A model generated the notes under the pieces. It made no database searches. It saw only the letters and a list, made by a program, of their open reading frames with translations, and was not told the DNA's origin. From NCBI GenBank assembly GCA_011176545.1, contig DUEN01000003.1, positions 1 to 64,000 of the forward strand: a DNA stretch of 64,000 nucleotides, in the 5' to 3' direction. This document shows, piece after piece, positions 57,964-64,000 of this stretch. This stretch comes from Caldilineae bacterium. Its GTDB lineage: Bacteria > Chloroflexota > Anaerolineae > DUEN01. Made by a program: the position numbers and the translations under genes. Each line of letters starts with the position of its first letter. Position 1 is the stretch's first letter.

Positions 57964-60094
57964 TTGGGCAGTGTGCCTAGCAGCTCTCCTAGGACTGCTA
58001 AAGGGTCTAAGCGTCAATGCAGGGACAAATGTTTGGACGCCTCTCAATGGTCCTTCTATAAGTGGTGGAAGCGTTGCGGCCCTCGCAGTACATCCTATCG
58101 TTTCCGGCACCCTCTACGCTGTGGTGAATTCATCGGGCAGTGAGATCACCTACTGGGGTCAAGTGGGTAAGATCTTCAAGACAACCGATGGTGCAGCCAC
58201 CTGGACGGCGATCTACACTCCCAGTGTCAAACTCCAATCTCTGGCTCTTACCGACACGCTCGTCTACGCTGGTGGATGGGGGTATCCTCACAAGAGCTCC
58301 ATCTACCGTAGCGTTGACGGGGGCCTCAATTGGGAGCGGGTATACACTACAACTAAATCCTGGAATAGCGTCTTCGCCTTGGCCATCCATCCCGCCATCA
58401 CCTCCACCGTCTATGCCGCAGGAATGGAAAGTGCCAATTCTGACCCCGATGGTGTGGTCTACCGGAGTACCGACGGTGGGGCCAACTGGACACGAGCATT
58501 TACGGTAACTGGCGGTGCATTCTTTGGCGCCCTGGCCGTTAACCCCTTTACCCCTACCATCCTCCTCGCTGGCGGTGGAAGCCGTACCGGCGGCTTCATC
58601 TATCGCAGCGAAGATGGGGGACTCCGTTGGACAAAGGTGTACACAACCCCACCGGGATACTACGTTTCCTCCCTGGCTTTCCATCCCCTAACGCCAACCC
58701 TGGCCTATGCTGCCAGCAGTTGGCCAGGGATGCCCAGCGCCCTTTATCGTAGCCAGGATGGGGGTCGCACCTGGAGCGGTATACTCACTGATATGGCTGG
58801 CCCCTTTGCCTTGGAGCCGCCGAACACCATCTATGTCGCCCAGGCTTGGGGCAAGATTCGCAAAAGCACCGACGGCGGTGACACTTGGACCGAGGTGAGC
58901 GATTCTCCTGGCGGTGCGCAGTTGCTAACCATTGACCTGGCTCTTGTGCCTCACGTGCTTTATCTGGGCCTATTCGCAAGAGGCATCTACATCAGCACTG
59001 ACGGTGGGGAAAATTGGTCAGATGCGAATAACGGCCTCGAACTCCTCTTGATACCTAGTGTCATCGCCGTTGACCCTAAGCGGCCCAGTTATCTCTACAC
59101 AGCAGGCGGCCATCCTGGCGGCTTCCGGAGCACTGACGGCGGTATACATTGGCAGCAACTCCAGGACGTGCCCTACCTTTACGCCTTCGCCATCCACCCT
59201 CTCACCACGGACGTCATCTACGCCGGAGGGGACTGTGATCGCTGCGCGACCATCTACCGCAGCGCTGACAGCGGCGTACATTGGACGGGATTGTACACCT
59301 CGCCGGTTATCGCTCAGGGCGGCAGCCAGCGCATCGCCGCTTTGGCCATTGACCCCCTCACTCCGACCACGATCTATGCTGCCGGGGTGGACTGGATACC
59401 AGGCGCATCTCCGGAGGGGGTGATCCTGCGCAGTACTGAGGGTGGTGAGATCGGGACGTGGACGAAGGTGTATACGGTAACTGCTGAGTGGAAGGGTTTC
59501 GACATCCTGGCCATTAACCCCCTCACCACCAGCATTCTCTATGCTGGGGCGCAAGACTGCAGTGGTGGCTATCCCTGCATAGGTGCTCTTTACCGGACTA
59601 CCGATGGTGGGCAGAATTGGGCGGCGGTGCTTACTAGCACTAACCTTTTCCGCTCACTCGTCGTTGACCACTGGCGTCCCAACATAGTTTACGTTGCGGA
59701 TGAAAGGTACAGGGTCTATAAGAGCACCGACGGTGGCGATAGCTGGGTTATAATCCGCCACTCCCCTCAGCAGCCGGGTGATCCTCCCAGTGGCCATTTG
59801 CTGGCCATAGACCCTCGTGTGCCCGCCTACCTTTACCTGGCCGGTATGGGCTGGGTGGGGCGCAGCAGCGACGGAGGCGGTACCTGGGAGGATCTAGGTA
59901 CTGGGCTGCCGAGGAGCCTGAATCCCACCGCCCTGGCCCTCGACAGCAGCACCGTAACCCAAACCCTCTATCTGGGGGCCAATGGCGTGTGGAGCTATAG
60001 CCAACCTTGGCCTGGGACTATTCTATATCTACCTCTCGCAGTGAAGAACTGCGTCTCTCAACGAGAGGGGGATCTCTGTCCCTCTGAGAGGTAG
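57917..60094 (+). CDS. Secreted Asp-box (BNR/sialidase-like) repeat protein
   Basis: N-terminal signal; about 13 copies of xYRSTDGGxxW; C-terminal ILYLPLAVKN. Confidence 0.9.
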   Translation: MKSKKIVARVGVAVASWAVCLAALLGLLKGLSVNAGTNVWTPLNGPSISGGSVAALAVHPIVSGTLYAVVNSSGSEITYWGQVGKIFKTTDGAATWTAIYTPSVKLQSLALTDTLVYAGGWGYPHKSSIYRSVDGGLNWERVYTTTKSWNSVFALAIHPAITSTVYAAGMESANSDPDGVVYRSTDGGANWTRAFTVTGGAFFGALAVNPFTPTILLAGGGSRTGGFIYRSEDGGLRWTKVYTTPPGYYVSSLAFHPLTPTLAYAASSWPGMPSALYRSQDGGRTWSGILTDMAGPFALEPPNTIYVAQAWGKIRKSTDGGDTWTEVSDSPGGAQLLTIDLALVPHVLYLGLFARGIYISTDGGENWSDANNGLELLLIPSVIAVDPKRPSYLYTAGGHPGGFRSTDGGIHWQQLQDVPYLYAFAIHPLTTDVIYAGGDCDRCATIYRSADSGVHWTGLYTSPVIAQGGSQRIAALAIDPLTPTTIYAAGVDWIPGASPEGVILRSTEGGEIGTWTKVYTVTAEWKGFDILAINPLTTSILYAGAQDCSGGYPCIGALYRTTDGGQNWAAVLTSTNLFRSLVVDHWRPNIVYVADERYRVYKSTDGGDSWVIIRHSPQQPGDPPSGHLLAIDPRVPAYLYLAGMGWVGRSSDGGGTWEDLGTGLPRSLNPTALALDSSTVTQTLYLGANGVWSYSQPWPGTILYLPLAVKNCVSQREGDLCPSER

Positions 60095-60194
60095 GTCAAC
60101 AGCGGCAACGCATCTTAGAGGTGAGGATAGAAACCATGCGGCTGGTTAGGTTTTTATCCCCTCACCTATACGGTGCTTGGGGAGGCATGGGCTG

Positions 60195-61010
60195 GTGAAC
60201 AAGTGGTTAAAGATGGCGTTTCTGGCAGCCCTGTTGATGGGGGCGGGGTACTTCTGCGGGGCAGTCTGCAAGCAGATCGGCCGGGCTTGTGAGTTGACCC
60301 TTTTCCCTTCTAAGGAGCTCTTGGGGCTCTTGCTATGGTTCCTACTAGCTCTGGGAGCCATAGCGGTAACTGCTGGCTTGGTAGCTGCTTTGTTGCGGCC
60401 TGTGTGGGTGGGAGTGATCGCCTTTGCTCTCTCTGGGCTGACCATGCTCCTGGGCTGGCAGGTGACAGTGGTCAGCAGCGTTCTGGTCCTGATGTACTTT
60501 CTGGCCGCATCTTTCTATGCCATGAGAGTTGCCAGGGAGCTGAATGAACGCATCAGGTTCTCCGTGCGACCTATCGGCGAAGGCCAGGACATACTGCTGA
60601 TGGCCCTCATTCTCGTGGTTTGTGGCAGCTTGTATCTCGGTTATACAGTGTATATCGAGCGGGAAGGTTTCTCGATACCCGAATCTTATATCGAGATGTT
60701 CATGGAGCAGATGGAAAAACAAATCGAAGGGCGGATACCGCAGGAGGAGCGCCAGGAAGCGGTAGCCAAATTCAGAGAGGAATTTCGACGCAATATAGAT
60801 GGATTCCTTGAGCGCATGGTGAAGCCTTATGAGCGATTCATCCCATTGACCATAGTGGCTAGTCTGTTTATGCCTTTGGTAACGATCACCCGCCTACTGG
60901 CCTGGGTACCGTCTGTGATTCTGAGGCTTGTCTTTCCTCTGCTCACGGCGCTGGGCGTGACAAAGGTGGTTTTTGAGACCCGGGAGGTGCAAAGGCTGGT
61001 CATTAGCTAA
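60195..61010 (+). CDS. Membrane protein of unknown function (ORF opens at TTG 60177; GTG 60195 or ATG 60213 possible)
   Basis: Multiple hydrophobic segments; no recognised family. Confidence 0.7.
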   Translation: MNKWLKMAFLAALLMGAGYFCGAVCKQIGRACELTLFPSKELLGLLLWFLLALGAIAVTAGLVAALLRPVWVGVIAFALSGLTMLLGWQVTVVSSVLVLMYFLAASFYAMRVARELNERIRFSVRPIGEGQDILLMALILVVCGSLYLGYTVYIEREGFSIPESYIEMFMEQMEKQIEGRIPQEERQEAVAKFREEFRRNIDGFLERMVKPYERFIPLTIVASLFMPLVTITRLLAWVPSVILRLVFPLLTALGVTKVVFETREVQRLVIS

Positions 61011-61057
61011 CCCCGTGTGCAAGTTTCGGGGTTGAAAGGAAAGGGAGCCTCCTGTAA

Positions 61058-61192
61058 GATTGGGCCCGCGATCTGTGGCATCTCTCCTCTCGTTGGTGGC
61101 GCAAGATTTTGGCCCATACGTTCGGGATCTGGTTCTGCCAGCAATTAGGTCTGGACTCACTGCTACAGTTTGACAAGGCTATCGCTCTCTGA
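61058..61192 (+). pseudogene. Transposase C-terminal remnant (IS982-like or related DDE family)
   Basis: Reading frame DWARDLWHLSSRWWRKILAHTFGIWFCQQLGLDSLLQFDKAIAL* resembles a transposase C-terminus; preceded by an in-frame stop. Confidence 0.5.
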
Positions 61193-61280
61193 AAACCCGC
61201 ACACCTGGTTAGCTAGACACGCTCTTAGAGAAGCCGGGGTTCTATGGGTTTGTGCCCAACCTGGATGCGGGCGAGGGCGG

Positions 61281-63959
61281 TCAGACCTCCTCCCCGCGCT
61301 TTAGCCGCTCGGCCAGCCATTGGGTCAGCGGTGAGGGCTCTACGTCCAACTCATGCCTGAGGGCTTCCATCGCCTCGTTATACGTCTTGAGGGCCAGGGC
61401 ACGTTGCCCCTGGCGTGCATAAGCGCGCATCAGGGCCTGATACCCTTCCTCTAGCCACGGGGCAGCCTGAACCGTGCGTCGCGCCCAGTCTGCGGCCTCG
61501 CCAGGACGGCCGTGGATCAAAAGGGTTTGGGCGACATATAGACAACCCTCGATATAGAGCTCCCGCAGCCGCTCCCGGGGCTCCAACAGCCACTCCTCGT
61601 AAGGCAATTCAGGTAGCAGGGGCTCCCATCCCTCCAAGGCTGTCAACAGATCCTCCGGTAACGGCGGCACGTCCTGCTCCTGGGCGGCCTCGAGCGCGCC
61701 CTGTACCGTCGCTTCGAAGGTCTCCACGTCTACCTCGATTATGTCGCGAGGATCGAACTGGTATATTTCTCCCTCAACAGCCATGTATCGACAGTGGGAC
61801 TTGGGACGCATGTAGGGTTCCAGCACGCGTCGCAGCCGGCTGTGGACGGTGCGGAAGGTGGTCCAAGCTTTCTGCGGATCGGATTGGGGCCACAGGTCGT
61901 CCAGGATGCGGTCACGAGACAGAGGAACACCCCGGTGCAGAGCGAAATATTGAAACAGGCGCCGCACGATGGGGCGTTGCCAGGCTCCGTCGGGTATAGG
62001 CTGTCCCCCGCGCCACAAGGCGAAGTCACCCAGAAGTTTGACCTTCAGAGGCGGTGGGGGCTGAGACTCCAAATGGGTCAGCGCCGCTTCCAGGGCAGCG
62101 ATCACTTCTCTGTCTCTTTCAGCGCTGAGGGCGGCGGTCAGGACGGGCATGGCTTCCTCGCGACCGATGGCCGCCAGCGCCTGAGCGACCCGGACGCGCG
62201 CCGGAGGAGCCTGGTGCTCCAAGAGGGGGAGCACCGCTTCCAGTTTGCTGGTGGCCTGGAGCCCGGCGATGGCCTGATCCACAGCGATCCCTTCGGCCAG
62301 GAGCAACGCCCAGAATGCCGCACCGAGGTCTGGGTCGCGGTGCGTCAACAGATGTTCGTATCCCGGGGCCTTCAATCCGAATAGCGCGGCGTACACGTGT
62401 CGTCGCCAGCGCGGGTCGTCTCGCCGCCAACACCGGAGGGCTAACAGCGCTCGCAGGCGCACGAGTTGCGCTCTGGCACGGAGCCAGAAGAGGTTCTCCG
62501 TTTCCGGATGCAAGGGCGCATCTCGGTCGGCCAGGGCGATGTCCCGTTCCAGGGCCAGGGCAGCCCGATAAGCCGGCCAGGCTCCCGGGTGCGTTAGGGC
62601 CTCTTCGGCATGACGCACGGCATCCTCGCAACGTCCCTGTCGCCGAAAGAGCCAGGCCTGGGCCAAGGCCAGCCAGATCACGCTGAGCGGATCACCGCCT
62701 GCGAACGTCATGGCTCGATCCAACGCGGCCTGAGCCTTTGCGAAGTCGCCTCGACCGGTCTCCAGGAATCCCCGGTACGTGCAGAGCCAGTACATATCAT
62801 CGTCGATCCGCTCTTCAAGCTGATCCGCCAGTGCCTCGAGGTTCGCCAGCCTTGCCTGCAGCTCATCCCAGTCGCCCATTGCGATGCAAAGCTCGCACCA
62901 TTCCACGAGGTAAGCCCCCACCTCGTAAGGGCGACTTTCCTTGACGTAAGCCGCGTTGCGTTCCATCAGCGCCCGAGCAGTCTCGAAGGCCCCACGTTGG
63001 GTGAGGACGAGGACGATGTGGTTGTGGCGGGCGTACATCGCCAGGGCCTCATCGCCCACGGCTTCGGCCAGCTCCGTTGCCTGCGTATAAGCTCTGCTGG
63101 CTTCGTGCACGCGTCCAAGCCCGGCCAGATTCTCGGCCACCGTCTTGGTGACCCGCGCCCGCATGGCATCGTCGCAGGTCGGATCGGCGAGCAGTTGGTT
63201 CAGAGTAGCCAGGCTTTCCTTGTAATCACCATCCAAGAAGTGGAGCATGCCGATGGCCTGAAGGGCCCTGTGACGGAGGGCCGGATCGTCCGTGACTTCC
63301 GCCAGGCGGCGGACTCTTTCGCTATAAGCTCGGGCCTCCGGCCATCCCCCGGTCTCGTGAACGGACGAGACCAGACGGATCAGGAGATCCGGATAAGCCG
63401 TATGTACATCGTCGCTCAGGCTCGTAATCCAGCGCCGGAATGTCCACACCCGGCCTTCGATCTTGGTGAACTCGGGGGGCAATTGCAAGATCAACCGGGC
63501 CGCGCGGTCCTGCAACCCGCCGGCCAAGGCGTGCTCGATGGCCATCTCCAGGTCGTCGTGGGCTTCAAACCAGGTGACGACTTGATGGAAAATCGGGCGC
63601 AGGTCCACCGTTGCCTGCTGCAATAGAAACTCCCGTATCAGCTCGTGATACCGGAACCAGCCCGGTTCCTCGGCCGGTTCCAGGAAGAGGTTGTGGCGTT
63701 GGATTTCCTGGCGCAGCGTCATGGCATCACCGCCAGGCCCCAACAGCTCGGCGGCCAGCTCGTCATTGAAGCGCAGGGGGACGGCCGTCAGGGTCCAGAA
63801 GCGCAGCAGCTCCAAGGGCAATGTCTGGGCCAGGGTGCGAGCCAGGTAAGCGAAGAGCTCTACCTCGGCTATCGGGCGGGGATCCGGTGTAGCCTGAACT
63901 CGAGCCAGCAGCGCCAGAGCCAGAGGCCAGCCGCCGGTGCGCTCGTGCCATGTGGCCAT
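61281..63959 (-). CDS. LuxR/MalT-like regulator with C-terminal OmpR-like DNA-binding and BTAD domains; N-terminus likely outside the window
   Basis: FRYHELIREFLLQQ; TPR region; LKVKLLGDFALWRGGQPIPDGAWQRPIVRRLFQYFALHRGVPLSRDRILDDLWP; BTAD EEGYQALMRAYARQGQRALALKTYNEAMEALRHELDVEP. Confidence 0.92.
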   Translation of the reverse strand: MATWHERTGGWPLALALLARVQATPDPRPIAEVELFAYLARTLAQTLPLELLRFWTLTAVPLRFNDELAAELLGPGGDAMTLRQEIQRHNLFLEPAEEPGWFRYHELIREFLLQQATVDLRPIFHQVVTWFEAHDDLEMAIEHALAGGLQDRAARLILQLPPEFTKIEGRVWTFRRWITSLSDDVHTAYPDLLIRLVSSVHETGGWPEARAYSERVRRLAEVTDDPALRHRALQAIGMLHFLDGDYKESLATLNQLLADPTCDDAMRARVTKTVAENLAGLGRVHEASRAYTQATELAEAVGDEALAMYARHNHIVLVLTQRGAFETARALMERNAAYVKESRPYEVGAYLVEWCELCIAMGDWDELQARLANLEALADQLEERIDDDMYWLCTYRGFLETGRGDFAKAQAALDRAMTFAGGDPLSVIWLALAQAWLFRRQGRCEDAVRHAEEALTHPGAWPAYRAALALERDIALADRDAPLHPETENLFWLRARAQLVRLRALLALRCWRRDDPRWRRHVYAALFGLKAPGYEHLLTHRDPDLGAAFWALLLAEGIAVDQAIAGLQATSKLEAVLPLLEHQAPPARVRVAQALAAIGREEAMPVLTAALSAERDREVIAALEAALTHLESQPPPPLKVKLLGDFALWRGGQPIPDGAWQRPIVRRLFQYFALHRGVPLSRDRILDDLWPQSDPQKAWTTFRTVHSRLRRVLEPYMRPKSHCRYMAVEGEIYQFDPRDIIEVDVETFEATVQGALEAAQEQDVPPLPEDLLTALEGWEPLLPELPYEEWLLEPRERLRELYIEGCLYVAQTLLIHGRPGEAADWARRTVQAAPWLEEGYQALMRAYARQGQRALALKTYNEAMEALRHELDVEPSPLTQWLAERLKRGEEV

Positions 63960-64000
63960 CAGCTCTGGCGTATCGGCGTAGCGTTGCTTCAGGAAGACCT

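Noticed and set aside
61281-64000. Apparent truncation of the BTAD regulator
   Set aside because: The gene runs off the window edge; not a biological truncation.

Overview
The window reads as chromosomal DNA from a high-GC bacterium. Gene content, the [G]TAGGGGCG palindromes and the YLPLAVKN-type C-terminus suggest Chloroflexota, but this is inference. I support about 55 protein-coding genes and saw no rRNA, tRNA or CRISPR. Main blocks are: a UroD-like/TIM-like/dipeptidase/GAF-kinase/AcpS cluster; three tandem M16 peptidases; Ugd and a UPF0104-type flippase; GH20 and RsmI; an AKR/TPR/DapA-like/PRT/REC-ParA/class IV aminotransferase run; GlgA with a GalT-like protein; a frameshifted ceramidase-like gene; an ECF sigma/anti-sigma pair; a peptide ABC operon; a multihaem cytochrome; a very large FAD/Fe-S oxidoreductase with a PocR-type regulator; NurA with a HAS-barrel-like partner; a nitrilase-like pseudoenzyme; TrmD; an XRE/Asp-box secreted protein pair; and a BTAD regulator cut by the window edge. 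The strongest unexplained signals are: (1) a 290-bp near-perfect palindrome at 16760-17049; (2) a dispersed family of about 10 short palindromes with fixed GTAGGGGCG arms but variable cores, nested in modular intergenic elements that also carry CGCTCATATTGG/CCAATATGAGCG ends and CCGCGGAGACGCAGAG-type outer arms; (3) a 4-bp TCTG duplication that exactly explains the ceramidase frameshift; (4) a nitrilase-fold protein lacking its catalytic Cys; (5) a Met/Pro-rich repeat tail on a 1028-aa FAD/Fe-S protein; (6) NurA paired with a HAS-barrel-like protein that has no ATPase domain. All family calls come from reading motifs by eye; no database search was run.
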